Source: Eunapius fragilis (Eukaryota > Porifera > Demospongiae > Spongillida > Spongillidae). From it: a DNA stretch of 64,000 nt. The notes beneath the pieces were generated by a model. It searched no databases and was not told the DNA's origin. It saw only the letters and a list, made by a program, of their open reading frames with translations. A program made the position numbers and the translations under genes. Shown piece by piece: positions 22,408-35,478 of this stretch; position 1 is the stretch's first letter, and each line of letters starts with the position of its first letter. The stretch is taken from NCBI GenBank assembly GCA_963681505.1, contig OY811978.1, positions 8,639,236 through 8,703,235 of the forward strand. The letters run 5' to 3'.

Positions 22408-25400
22408 TCAACTTGAAGTATGATGGCACTGTTTTGTCATAACATCTTGCCTTGCAGCATAAGCTGGATTAGCTGCTGTAATGGGATGAGGAAGATAATA
22501 ATAATTACAATGATAGATATCCTTACATGTAGCCAAATCTTGGTATGTATCCATCATGTTGGTCACCACCATATCTGTGAGTAAAACGAACGCTAATTGT
22601 ATGGATCTATTCATTTCCAAACCACCATTAATAAATTGATACACAGTACACCAATGAGTGATGGGATTGAAATGACCAGTAATTATCACATATGACCAAC
22701 ATGGATTACCATCCATTTTCTTTATTCCTCTGATTATTTTATTATAGTGATGCATGAGGATCACAGCTACAGTGATGGTGGTGATGGTGATGATGATGAT
22801 GATGATGATACCTGCAATTCCTCCAACCACTCCTCCAATAATGGCACCTGTATGAAATGATGATTGAGTTGTCACATATCAATTCTCATATTAGTACATA
22901 AATTATGTACATGTGTGTTGTCATAATGTCTCTGATACACTACTATCTGTATTATTATCATAAGAAATGAAATAGCACTCTGAAAAGACAATCATTCTAA
23001 CCCTCAATGTACATAAGGATACCCTGTGCACAGACACACTATATGCACATGACATGTACACAACTATTACATAAACTGACAACATCATGTGATGTCCAAT
23101 TTGTATAGCTCACAACTACAGTAATGGATATACCTAGAGATGAAGATGAAGTGCTGGATGTGCTAGGAGAAGGTTCTAAAAATAGAATGATAAAAGCACA
23201 CATGCATGCACACACACATACCTGGTGACATGGTAGATGGTCCAAATATATCCACCACCACTCCAGTAATAGCTGGTACTGATGACACACTTCCATCACT
23301 CTCTATGGTATAGACCATAACTGAATATTCCCCTATACTCAGAGGACCATTGTAACGGGAGTAGAGACATAGAGAAGTGTTGACTGGTGTGTCTAATGAT
23401 CTCCCAACCACTCTGCAGTGTCTTGTATCAGTAGCTGTGTCTGTTAGATACACCAAACATCCTGTGACCAGGGAGCCAGGGTTGAAGAGACACACCAGTC
23501 CAGTGGGAGATGAGGTGTTGACAGAGATACCAAAAACACCAAATAACTACAGTATGTACACATACTGCAGTTATGTAAGTACTTATATGGGACAGTTTGG
23601 ATGAAGGAGGGGATGTGGACCTTGGGTCTCCCACCTATACATCCTCCCCCCTCTCCTACTCTCAATATACCCTGGCCATTAATAGATGATGGAGTACAAG
23701 AAGAAGATAATGATTGAAGTACCAAATGTCTTATCTGCAAGGTGTAACCCAATGTCCCAGAGAACTAATGTTGTGAACTTCTGGCAGTAATGAAGCACAC
23801 ATGGGAGGTCACATGAGAGGTCACATGGGAGGTCACATGGGGGTCATATGGGAGGTCACATGGGAGGTATGTGACCTTTGATACCCTCTATTGCCTCAAG
23901 CAGGTATTAAATAATATGGCTTCTGCATAGGACCTAAGTTGACTTCATTCATATGCAAATGCAAGAGCAAAAGATGTGACATCATAACATCCTGACACTT
24001 TATGTGATGCTCCTTTACAATATGCACTCACTTACAGATGGAGATATATTCACAGTGACATCATCACATGGGGCCATGGGGAACACAAGTGAGGTGGTGG
24101 GTTGAACAGGTGAGGGTGGAGCTGAAAGGAGAAAGGCTATGATAAAGGGACACAGAGCACCACATAACCTGGTACACAGTACATGTATAATTATGTGCAT
24201 ACAAACATGTAGGCATGATTTGGCAGACCAGGTGATGTTGATGTGACAACCAAAAAAAGTATGATTGAAAGGAAAGACAGTCTGATTAACAAGACACTGC
24301 TATGTACAAGTCTTTGGCTAATAAAATGTGTAACACCATACATATGCTTTGTAATAATGCAATAAGGCATATTTGGATGGCCACTGTGTTATGATTACAG
24401 TTGCCAAAAATAACGATGGATGTCCTGGTGAGTATGGCATTCGTGGTCTTTGCCATGCTAAGCCTATCCTTTATGTTACCATCCAGGCCTATTTATGGTG
24501 AGTGTTACTTCATTGCCACTAGACATACACAGGTCCCTGCCATGGTGTGGGAGGGGCAGCATAGAGGCACAAGTCCCTGCCATGGTGTGGGAGGGGCAGC
24601 ATAGAGGCACAAGTCCCTGCCATGGTGTGGGAGGGGTAGCATAGAGGAACAGGTCCCTGCCATGGTGTGGGAGGGGCAGCATAGAGGCACAGGTCCCTGC
24701 CATGGTGTGGGAGGGGCAGCATAGAGGCACAGGTCCCTGCCATGGTGTGGGAGGGGCAGCATAGAGGCACAGGTCCCTGCCATGGTGTGGGAGGGGCAGC
24801 ATAGAGGCACAGGTCCCTGCCATGGTGTGGGAGGGGTAGCATAGAGGTATGCAGCAGAAGCCTTTGCATTCAATGGTAATGGCACAAAGCTATGAAGCTT
24901 GTGTGTTGCAGCTGTGGTCTTTGCTGTGCTAATAATACCACTCCACTCCTGGCTTGTCACATACACAAACATGATACCATTCAGGAAAATGCAAACACTT
25001 GTACAGGTGTGGGGATTTGGTCCCACACACTGGCACAGTAGGGACAAGAGAAGTGACCAATCAGGACAACTGTCTAGGAGATTGACATGTGAGTACATGA
25101 CAGCAGTGATGTGGTGGATATGTTATGGAAACCAAACTTGCTATTCAAGAGGTAGCAACCTATACATTATCGTGCAACACGATAACGATAATGGGAGGGA
25201 TTCTAAGTGCCAGTGGGGGGGATTACAAGTACTTAGAATACCTCCCCCCCCCCCCCCCCCCCCTACTGGCACTTAGAATCCCTCTCTAGGTTTCTACTGC
25301 GTTTAGACACCTGCAATTGACCAATCAGATTGCGCGAATCCGCTATTGTCTAAATTGCTTCCGATCCACTATTGTCTAAATTGCCATAGTTCAAGCAAAT

Positions 25401-26683
25401 CTGCAGCTGATGTACATGTGTCTGATGACTGTTGTGAACTTTAAAAAATTAAGAAACTAGCATCCTTACTAAGGAAGAGATGGATGCTGCCAATAAATTT
25501 ATATCTTTTAAGTAACCCTGTGGCCATCAAATCACTCAACAGAAGTGTGTTCATTGCAGCAGGTATATACAAGAAAAGTGTAAATATCAAATGTACATAC
25601 AATATACACCTACCTAACTACTCTACATGCACATAACATTTAACAGTAGCGGATCCAGGGTCCATTCGTGTGGGGGTCAACCAGGATACTCGCTAATTTA
25701 CCATTTAATTATCCTGACCCCCTTGTGAATGGACCCTGGATCCACCACTGTGTTACAACTAGCTGTTTAGCAAGCACTGTGAAGATTATAATCTGGACAG
25801 CTTATTAAAAACACACTCTTCATTCCATAGTTTATTGATTTTTCAAAAACATATTGGTTCACCCTGATAAGTCTTCACATGAAATTTATGTGTACAGGTA
25901 TTTTGTGATTGGAATATGTATTGTTGAGTGTACACATAAGTACCACTGTAATGTAATAGCTCACCTCCTAAAGGTTTGCTTGGACTACCATTGCCAGTAC
26001 AGGTGAGGTTTGGCATCATGTACTGAGAGGCAACAGTTGCCTCATACTGGTCACATGGGTCTGGTGTGGTGATGGTCACCTCTGGTCCTCTGACTGTCCC
26101 TCTGTACACTAGTACTCCACTTCCATTCCTCACCTCCACTACATAGGAGAGGGGGGATGGGGACTGGGCAGATGGTGGTACCCAGGCCAGCTTAGTGGAG
26201 GTAGCATTAATTGGAGTAGTGGTCAGGTTAGTGGGAGGAGCAGGAGGAGCTGAAGGAATATGTGGAAGTGATGGAGTGAATGGATACTCTCAACTACAAA
26301 CCTTGTACTAATAAGTAGGCAGTAGAACTGAAGACAATAGTCAGTGATCCAGATAGTAGATAGTAACACTGAACAGATGCTCCAGTAATACCGGGTACTG
26401 TCAGAGTGGACTGGGCACCTGGACCAGGAGTGAGAAATATACTGAAAGGTTGTGATAAAAGTGACTGTCCATTTAACATCCAGTTTATTGGAATATCCTC
26501 ATTGATGACACATGTGAACATAGCAGGTGATCCCAGACATGTGGTCACATTGGTGGGGTTGGTGGTGAAGATAGCTGACCCTGGAGAGGACATCAGAGGT
26601 CATGGAGATAGACATGTGCTTACTTCTAACTTACCAAGATGGCTGAGAGAAAGTAGACACACCACTGTGGTGTAAAACTGCAT
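22408..26683 (-). CDS. Ig/FN3 single-pass membrane receptor, copy A (456 aa predicted)
   Basis: Exons on the minus strand: 26683-26635 (signal peptide, MQFYTTVVCLLSLSHL), 26580-26302 (Ig-like, with TTCLGSPAMFTC), 26249-25965 (FN3-like, APPAPPTNLTTTP), 24121-24036, 23546-23222, 23175-23134 (Ser/Thr stalk [13 protein letters not shown]), 22847-22710 (membrane span GGVVGGIAG then poly-Ile, followed by HHYNKIIRG), 22574-22408 (tail). Sum 1371 nt, in frame. Compared with copies B and C, the exon that completes the second FN3-like unit is deleted together with the next acceptor, yet an AG at CTGTAG just before 23546 restores phase 0. The tail contains TYQDL and NPAY. Likely a cell-surface recognition or adhesion protein; function not known. 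Confidence 0.75.
23800..23877 (+). repeat. 14-bp repeats (GGTCACATGGGA), unit A
   Basis: About five copies in a receptor intron; expanded to about 20 copies in unit B (37190-37472) and nearly absent in unit C (one copy near 53627). Confidence 0.9.
24528..24848 (+). repeat. 40-bp minisatellite, unit A (8 copies)
   Basis: Core GGTCCCTGCCATGGTGTGGG plus AGGGGCAGCATAGAGGCACA, in the intron between receptor exons 3 and 4. The same array has about 24 copies in unit B and 2 in unit C. Confidence 0.97.
25150..25385. mobile_element. Insertion of about 230 bp specific to unit A, with hairpin
   Basis: Absent at the matching site in unit B (about 39400). It contains an inverted repeat: GGATTCTAAGTGCCAGT (about 25198-25214) pairs with ACTGGCACTTAGAATCC (about 25264-25280) around a G-run and a long C-run. 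A direct repeat of ACTATTGTCTAAATTGC follows at about 25349 and 25367. Confidence 0.65.
25644..25751. mobile_element. Short palindromic element, unit A
   Basis: Arms GGATCCAGGGTCCATTCGTG and its complement near TGAATGGACCCTGGATCC flank a loop of about 30 nt. Also at 39681-39787 and 54843-54950, so it predates the triplication. Confidence 0.75.
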
Positions 26684-26845
26684 ATCTCTGGAATGGCATT
26701 AATCATGTGTATAGGTATCATTGTGTACAACTCAATACATAATGCACATTTATAAAGATGTCAGCAATAACATACACTCCAATTATAGCATCATCTACTC
26801 ATCAAAGGAACTAGCTGCATGTACAACATAACTATAATGGTCCAC

Positions 26846-27920
26846 CTATGAGGTAAGTTCCACCTATGGGGTAAGGTCCACCTATGAGGTAAGGTCCACC
26901 TATGAGGTAAGGTCCACCTATGGGGTAAGGTCCCCCTATGGGGTAAGGTCCACCTATGAAGTAAGGTCCACTTATGGGGTAAGGTCCATCTATGGGGTAA
27001 GGTCCACCTATGAAGCAAGGTCCACCTATGGGGTAAGGTCCATCTATGTCCACCTATGGGGTAAGGTCCACATATGAGGTACGGTCCACCTATGTCCACC
27101 TATGGAGTAAGGTCCAACTATGGGGTAAGGTCCACCTATGGGGTAAGGTCCACCTATGGGGTATGGTCCACCTATGAGGTGAGGTCCACTTATGGGGTAA
27201 GGTCCACCTATGGGGTAAGGTCCCCCTATGGGGTAAGGTCCACCTATGAGGTATGGTCCACCTATGAGGTGAGGTCCACCTATGGGGTAAGGTCCACCTA
27301 TGGGTAAGGTCCACCTATGGGGTAAGGTCCACCTATGGGGTAAGGTCCACCTATGGGGTAAGGTCCACCTATGAGGTAAGGTCCACCTATGAGGTGAGGT
27401 CCACCTATGGGGTATAAGGTCCACCTATGGGGTAAGGTCCCCCTATGGGGTAAGGTCGACCTATGGGGTAAGGTCCCCCTATGGGGTAAAGTCCACCAAT
27501 GGGGAAAGTCCACCTATGAGGTAAGGTCCACCTATGGGGTAAAGTCCACCAATGGGGTAAGGTCCACCTATGAGGTAAGGTCCACCTATGTCCACCTATG
27601 AGGTAAGGTCCACCTATGGGGTAAAGTCCACCTATGGGTTAAGGTCCACCTATGGGATAAGGTCCACCTATGAGGTAAGGTCCACCTATGAGGTAAGGTC
27701 CACCTACGAGGTAAGGTCCACCTATGGGGTAAGGTCCACCTATGGGGTAAGGTCCCCCTATGGGGTAAGGTCCACCTATGGGGTAAGGTCCACCTATGAG
27801 GTAAGGTCCACCTATGAGGTAAGGTCCACCTATGAGGTAAGGTCCACCTATGAGGTAAGGTCCACCTATGAGGTAAGGTCCACCTATGAGGTAAGGTCCA
27901 CCTATGGGGTAAGGTCCACT
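26846..27920 (+). repeat. 18-bp minisatellite upstream of receptor copy A (about 60 copies)
   Basis: Unit GGTAAGGTCCACCTATGG with GAGG variants, occupying the presumed promoter side of receptor A (ATG at 26683). Unit B keeps only about 7 units (40863-41001). Long open frames in it are period artefacts. Confidence 0.95.
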
Positions 27921-28849
27921 GGATTTAGGGCTGATGGCCTGCATTTTATCATCCACTGCTGAATACATATCAAGATGTGTTCATGATCAAGATAAATGTA
28001 CCGTGCGTATAACATAGGCACAAGCTAGGGGGTTTGCCGTTAATTACAACATTAGCCAAAGCAATTTCTAGACTCTTACATCAACCCATGACAGTTTACG
28101 CAGCGATGCCGCTGCATTAATTGCTACATGTAAATGCAATTGTCAGGCCCCACGAAAACTATAAATGATCGTAATTTTCCACTCTAGCCAGCCGGCTCTG
28201 TATTATACATGGTTACATGTACTAGTAGTATTGTTGACTCCATAAATGGTGAAAGTTGATTGTGAATCCATCTCAATTACCCTCAGCGGAACGGAAGATC
28301 GTGTGTTCTGATCATGGAGATTTATGTGCGCAAATCGTAGTTTTTATTGGCCAACTAATTATAAATTCCAACTACATGTAGTCAATGATATAGATAATAT
28401 TTGAAGTTGATGATAGATGATATCTGATGGTGATCGACTAAGCAAAACGCGTGAAAAAAAGTTGGCAGTGATAACGCTATCATTGATAACAATTATGATG
28501 CAGTTCCCACCACTTCAGTCATAGCATGATGTATGTCAGAAAAGTTGTACTAGCTGCCGATAATCAAAATGCTATCGAGATACTATCCGCCACGCGCCAA
28601 TGTACATTTCCCAAACGAACACAGGATCCACTCAACTCAACCATAAATACTATGACCCAACTTACCACTGTACCAATGCTTTCACCTTAAAAAATAATAC
28701 AAATAAAAACTAATTAAAACAATTAGGTACTTAATTTGCCGTAATCAATTACAATTAGGTACCGTAATCAACCTACTCTTCTACAAACTTCTACAAAGCC
28801 TTATACACCAATGTTTGAAGAAGCTGGTAGTGACCTCGGTCATGATATG

Positions 28850-28850
<1 letters not shown>
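27921..28850. other. Upstream flank shared by units A and B
   Basis: Non-repetitive AT-rich sequence without a recognised gene. It matches 41002-41878 at high identity (for example GTACCGTGCGTATAACATAG in both) and leads directly into the (CA)n junction in each case. It may hold receptor regulatory sequence, but no motif is claimed. Confidence 0.6.
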
Positions 28851-28851
<1 letters not shown>

Positions 28852-28891
<40 letters not shown>

Positions 28892-28900
28892 ACACACACA

Positions 28901-28967
<67 letters not shown>
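28852..28967 (+). repeat. (CA)n tract at unit A/B junction
   Basis: Long CA run with a few CATA interruptions, ending in the ACAG acceptor of the duplicated exon 16. It replaces the pyrimidine-rich tract seen at 17700-17760. Confidence 0.95.
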
Positions 28968-28969
<2 letters not shown>

Positions 28970-29332
28970 CTCACACCTCTCCATGTTTCTGTATTGGGTG
29001 GTCACCAAGAGTGTGTGAAGCTACTGGTGAACTCTCAGGTGGATGTGAACATGCAGGACAGCAAGTCTGGCAAGACAGCACTCCACTGTGCTGTGGAGAA
29101 GGGAGACCTCACCCTCACTGGGTACCTTCTTACACAGGTGGGTGGTAACCATGAGGACTATACATGACGGGTTGTGTGTGTGTGTATTTACCCCTGACTA
29201 TGCTTACACACATGTAACTGAAGCTGACCCAAATGCTTGTGACTTCTCTGGAAGCACACCTCTTCATGTAGCCGCTGGTCTTGGAATGTCTGCCATTGTG
29301 TCTCTTCTGTTAGCTGGAGGTGGGTGTGTCTA

Positions 29333-31678
29333 AAGACATGTGTGACATAGACAACTGAGTACACATGTTAACTACATGTGTGATGTAGCCACTGAGTACA
29401 CACGTTAAGTACATGTGTGACATAGCCACTGAGTACACATGTTAAGTACATGTGTGACATAGCCACTGAGTACACATGTTAAGTACATGTGTGACATAGC
29501 CACTGAGTACACACGTTAAGTACATGTGTGACATAGCCACTGAGTACACACGTTAAGTACATGTGTGACATAGCCACTGAGTACACTTGTTAAGTACATG
29601 TGTGACATAGCCACTGAGTACACACGTTAAGTACATGTGTGACATAGCCACTGAGTACACATGTTAAGTACATGTGTGACATAGCCACTGAGTACACATG
29701 TTAAGTACATGTGTGACATAGCCACTGAGTACACATGTTAAGTACATGTGTGACATAGCCACTGAGTACACACGTTAAGTACATGTGTGACATAGCCACT
29801 GAGTACACTTGTTAAGTACATGTGTGACATAGCCACTGAGTACACACGTTAAGTACATGTGTGACATAGCCACTGAGTACACTTGTTAAGTACATGTGTG
29901 ACATAGCCACTGAGTACACACGTTAAGTACATGTGTGACATAGCCACTGAGTACACATGTTAAGTACATGTGTGACATAGCCACTGAGTGCACATGTTAA
30001 GTACATGTGTGACATAGCCACTGAGTACACATGTTAAGTACATGTGTGACATAGCCACTGAGTACACATGTTAAGTACATGTGTGACATAGCCACTGAGT
30101 ACACACGTTAAGTACATGTGTGACATAGCCACTGAGTACACATGTTAAGTACATGTGTGACATAGCCACTGAGTACACATGTTAAGTACATGTGTGACAT
30201 AGCCACTGAGTACACACGTTAAGTACATGTGTGACATAGCCACTGAGTACACATGTTAAGTACATGTGTGACATAGCCACTGAGTGCACATGTTAAGTAC
30301 ATGTGTGACATAGCCACTGAGTACACATGTTAAGTACATGTGTGACATAGCCACTGAGTACACATGTTAAGTACATGTGTGACATAGCCACTGAGTACAC
30401 ATGTTAAGTACATGTGTGACATAGCCACTGAGTACACATGTTAAGTACATGTGTGACATAGCCACTGAGTACACACGTTAAGTACATGTGTGACATAGCC
30501 ACTGAGTACACTTGTTAAGTACATGTGTGACATAGCCACTGAGTACACACGTTAAGTACATGTGTGACATAGCCACTGAGTACACACGTTAAGTACATGT
30601 GTGACATAGCCACTGAGTACACATGTTAAGTACATGTGTGACATAGCCACTGAGTACACATGTTAAGTACATGTGTGACATAGCCACTGAGTACACATGT
30701 TAAGTACATGTGTGACATAGCCACTGAGTACACATGTTAAGTACATGTGTGACATAGCCACTGAGTACACACGTTAAGTACATGTGTGACATAGCCACTG
30801 AGTACACTTGTTAAGTACATGTGTGACATAGCCACTGAGTACACACGTTAAGTACATGTGTGACATAGCCACTGAGTACACATGTTAAGTACATGTGTGA
30901 CATAGCCACTGAGTACACATGTTAAGTACATGTGTGACATAGCCACTGAGTACACATGTTAAGTACATGTGTGACATAGCCACTGAGTACACATGTTAAG
31001 TACATGTGTGACATAGCCACTGAGTACACATGTTAAGTACATGTGTGACATAGCCACTGAGTACACATGTTAAGTACATGTGTGACATAGCCACTGAGTA
31101 CACATGTTAAGTACATGTGTGACATAGCCACTGAGTACATGTTAAGTACATGTGTGACATAGCCACTGAGTACACATGTTAAGTACATGTGTGACATAGC
31201 CACTGAGTACATGTTAAGTACATGTGTGACATAGCCACTGAGTACACATGTTAAGGACATGTGTGACATAGCCACTGAGTACACATGTTAAGGACATGTG
31301 TGACATAGCCACTGAGTACACATGTTAAGTACATGTGTGACATAGCCACTGAGTACACATGTTAAGTACATGTGTGACATAGCCACTGAGTACACATGTT
31401 AAGTACATGTGTGACATAGCCACTGAGTACATGTTAAGTACATGTGTGACATAGCCACTGAGTACACATGTTAAGGACATGTGTGACATAGCCACTGAGT
31501 ACACATGTTAAGGACATGTGTGACATAGCCACTGAGTACACACGTTAAGTACATGTGTGACATAGCCACTGAGTACACATGTTAAGTACATGTGTGACAT
31601 AGCCACTGAGTACACGTGTTAAGTACATGTGTGACATAGCCACTGAGTACACATGTTAAGTACATGTGTGACATGTTC
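29333..31678 (+). repeat. 37-bp minisatellite, unit B (about 63 copies)
   Basis: Same unit as 18140-18905 but expanded threefold to about 2.3 kb, very homogeneous, with ACACACG, ACACTTG and AAGGACATG variants in recurring blocks. Confidence 0.97.
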
Positions 31679-32059
31679 TGTTTATGTATCATGGTCCACA
31701 CATCACTATCCATCATGAAGTCATGTGGTAATGCAATCACTGTGGGTCATTAGCATTTGGGGAATAACAGGGAAATGTTTTGTGTACCAATATTGATGTG
31801 TAAATTAATTTGTTATTTATTGGATGTTGTACCAGGTGCAAGTGTAAGCCAAATAAACACTGAAGGGGAAACCCCACTGACCCATGCTGAATGTGCTAAT
31901 CATGATGAGATTGTGAAGCTTCTGCAAAATGCACTGAAGCAGGAGGGAGGGGAGGTGGTCGAGAATGAAGGTGAGCCTGTGTGTGTGCTAGAAGGAAAGT
32001 TGTGTTCAGTTTGTATTGTGGCCTCATGTTTTTACTAAACTGTTTATTTCATAGTCTTG

Positions 32060-32750
32060 ATGGTTCTGATTACCTCATGATCAACATTGGGATGTATTAC
32101 CTCATGATCAATGATGGGATGTATTACCTCATGATCAATGATGGGATGTATTGCCTCATGATCAATGATGTTCTGGTTACCTCATGATCAATGATGGGAT
32201 GTATTACCTCATGATCAACATTGGGATGTAGTACCTCATGATCAATGATGGGATGTATTACCTCATGATCAATGATGGGATGTATTACCTCATGATCAAT
32301 GATGGGATGTATTGCCTCATGATCAATGATGTTCTGGTTACCTCATGATCAATGATGGGATGTATTACCTCATGATCAACATTGGGATGTAGTACCTCAT
32401 GATCAATGATGGGATGTATTACCTCATAATCAATGATGGGATGTATTACCTCATAATCAATGATGGGATGTATTGCCTCATGATCAATGATGTTCTGATT
32501 ACCTCATGATCAATGATGGGATGTATTACCTCATGATCAACATTGGGATGTATTACCTCATGATCAATGATAGGATGTATTACCTCATAATCAATGATGG
32601 GATGTATTACCTCATAATCAATGATGGGATGTATTACCTCATAATCAATGATGGGATGTATTGCCTCATGATCAATGATGTTCTGATTACCTCATGACCA
32701 ATGATGGGATGTATTACCTCATGCTCAATGATGGGATGTATTACCTCTAC
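32060..32750 (+). repeat. 27-bp minisatellite, unit B
   Basis: About 25 copies of the CCTCATGATCAATGATGGGA unit; blocks containing TGATGTTCTGGTTAC recur, showing higher-order expansion. Confidence 0.95.
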
Positions 32751-33305
32751 ATTTCAGATCCACTTTCCAGTCAGCTAAAGTCTGTGAGCATCAAGACAGA
32801 GGGAGACATGGAAAATCTTGACTTCAGAGCAAGGATTTCTCTGGCAGTGTTGTTGGACTCCACCAAGGAAGGAGCTGATTGGAGGTAGTGTCTACATAAC
32901 AGAGAATAGAAGTTTTTGTTACCATGGTGCATATGTGTGTTAAGGTAACATCCATTGTGTGCTTTAGTACTGTTGATGGATTTGAAGTGGTTAGGTCTTT
33001 CACCCATTGGCAAGAGCTATTATGCAGATCACCATACACTGTCATGACTAGCTTGGGTGTGTGTGTAGCAAGTCACCAGTGTGTGTGTGTTATGACGTGG
33101 GGTATGTTGTTACACCCCAGGGAGCTGTGCCAACGCCTTAACATGGGAGACTATGCCTCCACTCTTCAATCAATGACCAGTCCCACCAAAGAACTCCTGG
33201 TAGCATATGAGGTGAGGGCAATGTTACCTCCACCCAGGTGATCATCAATGACACCTTGTGAGGAGGACCCATCAGTACATCCCTAAGTACATGTGTTATG
33301 ATGTG

Positions 33306-33330
33306 CCCCCCCCCCCCCCCCCCCCCCCCA
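33306..33330 (+). repeat. Poly-C run, unit B
   Basis: Homopolymer C tract just upstream of the exon 21 acceptor. Also present, shorter, at 48887-48902 in unit C and as C7 at about 20129 in unit A. Confidence 0.95.
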
Positions 33331-34030
33331 CTTTATATGTAGGCATCAGATGGATGTATTGCAGACCTGAGACAGGCACTTGTTGATATGGACAGGAAGG
33401 ATGCAGTGATTGTCATAGACCGCTTCTCTGTGGAGGACTCTGGTGAGCACTCCATGTCTCAGTCAAAGTCCTCTCAGATAAGGAGTGCACCAGGTAAATG
33501 TGCAGCTAAAGTGTAGGGGTCTGGGGACCAGTGATGTCACTAATTATGCATAATGAGAGGGTTTTCCAATGACATTAATTATTACTGCTACCCCATTCTA
33601 AGAACTGTGAGCTGGTACTGTATTCAAATGCTATGTTGAGCTTTGCTATTTGTACTTCCAAATGTACGTCCCTCATTCCCATCCATGTCGAAGTTCAATA
33701 TACATTTGGCTAGTGAGGCTATGTACACAGTCAGTTTTCCACACATCCAAATCAGATCTGCTACCCAAAGGAAGTGATTCAGCCATTTTATTTACATAAC
33801 AGTTGGATGCCATGGGAAATATAGTCTGCTCCTTTGGGTAACGGATCTACTTCAGATGTGTTGAAAACTGGCTGTGTACATAAGTGTAGCTGTGTTTTCC
33901 ACATGATTTAACCCCTGGGACCCTTAGTAACCAAAATCATGATGATAATGTATGCACCCTCAATGTATGGATCTGAGAACATTCTACCACGAGCCCTTCT
34001 GGACTCTGGCCTAGGATCTGCAGCTAATTC

Positions 34031-34032
<2 letters not shown>

Positions 34033-34078
<46 letters not shown>

Positions 34079-34092
34079 GCGTGTGTGTGCAT
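34033..34092 (+). repeat. (GT)n tract, unit B
   Basis: Follows the duplicated exon 22. Confidence 0.95.
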
Positions 34093-35082
34093 AGGTTCAG
34101 CATGTAAGATATATCCTTTAATGTGATGTCATTGCTCCTCCTCCTACACTTAACCCCTAGCCTTGTCTTTGCCTCCACCTACAGGCCATGAATATCACCA
34201 CACCCACATCCTGTCTGCTGACCAAGATCCTTATCCATCTCTTGCCACTACACACTCCTGATGATGTGTCCCTGTTCACTGATCACTGCCTACTCACTCA
34301 TGGACTTCTCAACCACTCACGCTGCTTGCATATAAGTGCATGTATTTTTTTAGTTAGAGTTCTTCCTTTCTGAGTTTACAATTTTTTATAGTGTAGACTT
34401 TGTATTAGATGTGATTTTGAATATTGCTGCACTCTTTGTTTTTATTGATAAAGATGATTCTAAAATTTATTTCCAGGGGGCTGATAGCTATTACTCAGTA
34501 TGTTCAGTTTAGGAACATGCCTGAAGATGTTATTGGCATCACCAATGTGACCAGAATTTGATGATAGTGATAATGAGGTCAATCTCAGTTTAAAATCAGC
34601 AGATGCACAGCCACATGAAGACACCACTCGACCACTCCAAGACCACAAGTGGATGCCTCTCTGCCTTCACATCAGAGCACCCCCTCCCCCTCCTGCAATA
34701 TATCTGGCTAAGAAGATTTGACAAATTTGAACTTAAGCAATTTATACTAAATACTAGCTTATATGAGCACCTGTAATAGTTGTAGCAGGCCCCACCTCCA
34801 CCCTCAGCCTGTGTACCCAGATATGATGGTGGTCTATGAAATGGTGTCTACTTGTAAGTGAGGGTACTGATGGAGCAGGAGGGGTATACTGTGTGGAAGG
34901 GTGGGCAGTGGGTGTCTAATGTCCCAATGTGGAAGTGCAGCATCTATGGAAGAGGGTGTGAGAATGATGAGTAACACCACTAATGGTCTTATTTCAAAAT
35001 AGTCTGGTTATTATGTTGTATATAGCTATCTAACATGAAGAAAACAAACGCATGATAAACTATTATATATTTGAGAAAGTTG

Positions 35083-35270
35083 GCGGCATATTGGATTGGA
35101 AGGAAGGAAACAAAATAATAAGGGAAAATGGATAGTCCTATATTTTGCACACAAACAATATAATGTCCTAGAAACATGCTAAATATAGGACTATTACATT
35201 TCCCCTTATTATTAGACCCTTGGTTCCTTCCATTTTACACCACTTTCTCAAATAGAGAATGATTTAAGTT
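35083..35270. mobile_element. Old MITE copy, unit B
   Basis: Orthologous to 21973-22190. The TAAATATAGGACTATTACATT arm is better preserved here and resembles the young copy at 63649. Confidence 0.7.
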
Positions 35271-35478
35271 CTTGGAAAATTCTTTTAAGCTTCTAGAAAA
35301 AGGATAAGGTATAAGTTGGTGATCATTTATCAGTACAGAGCTGCACTTGTGTAAAATGATACATGCACAACTTGACTCTTGATACATAACAAACATCTAT
35401 AATTTGTACACAAACTAAATACATGATATCGAAAAAAATGAACTTGTACATTCACCACAGCAGTACTTGTGCTATGAG

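Larger units (their letters stand above)
17762..28966. repeat. Segmental duplication unit A
   Basis: Contains the functional NF-kB exons 16-23 (+) and receptor copy A (-). The left limit of homology is the CACACACAG at the acceptor of NF-kB exon 16; the right limit is the (CA)n run that starts unit B. Exons and most intron sequence match units B and C at high identity. Confidence 0.85.
28968..34261 (+). pseudogene. Partial NF-kB copy B: ankyrin 4-7 plus death domain, broken
   Basis: Copies of NF-kB exons 16-23 at 28968-29137, 29217-29319, 31836-31970, 32758-32884, 33121-33211, 33343-33493, 33964-34032 and 34185-34261, each the same length as in unit A and with few coding changes. Two acceptors are destroyed: before exon 17 the G of the AG is deleted (ATGTAACTG versus ATGTAGACTG) and before exon 22, the degron exon, CAG is CAA. 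There is no Rel domain, start codon or evident promoter. Exon 17 cannot be spliced at its proper site, so a full product is not expected; truncated or skipped transcripts remain possible. Confidence 0.85.

Noticed and set aside
29333-31678. CRISPR-like array of 37-bp direct repeats
   Set aside because: Units are contiguous without unique spacers and lie in an intron of a eukaryotic gene; it is a minisatellite.
28968-34261. Annotating unit B cassette as an independent IkB/death-domain gene
   Set aside because: No start codon or promoter is evident, two splice acceptors are lost, and exon 17 cannot be joined in frame.
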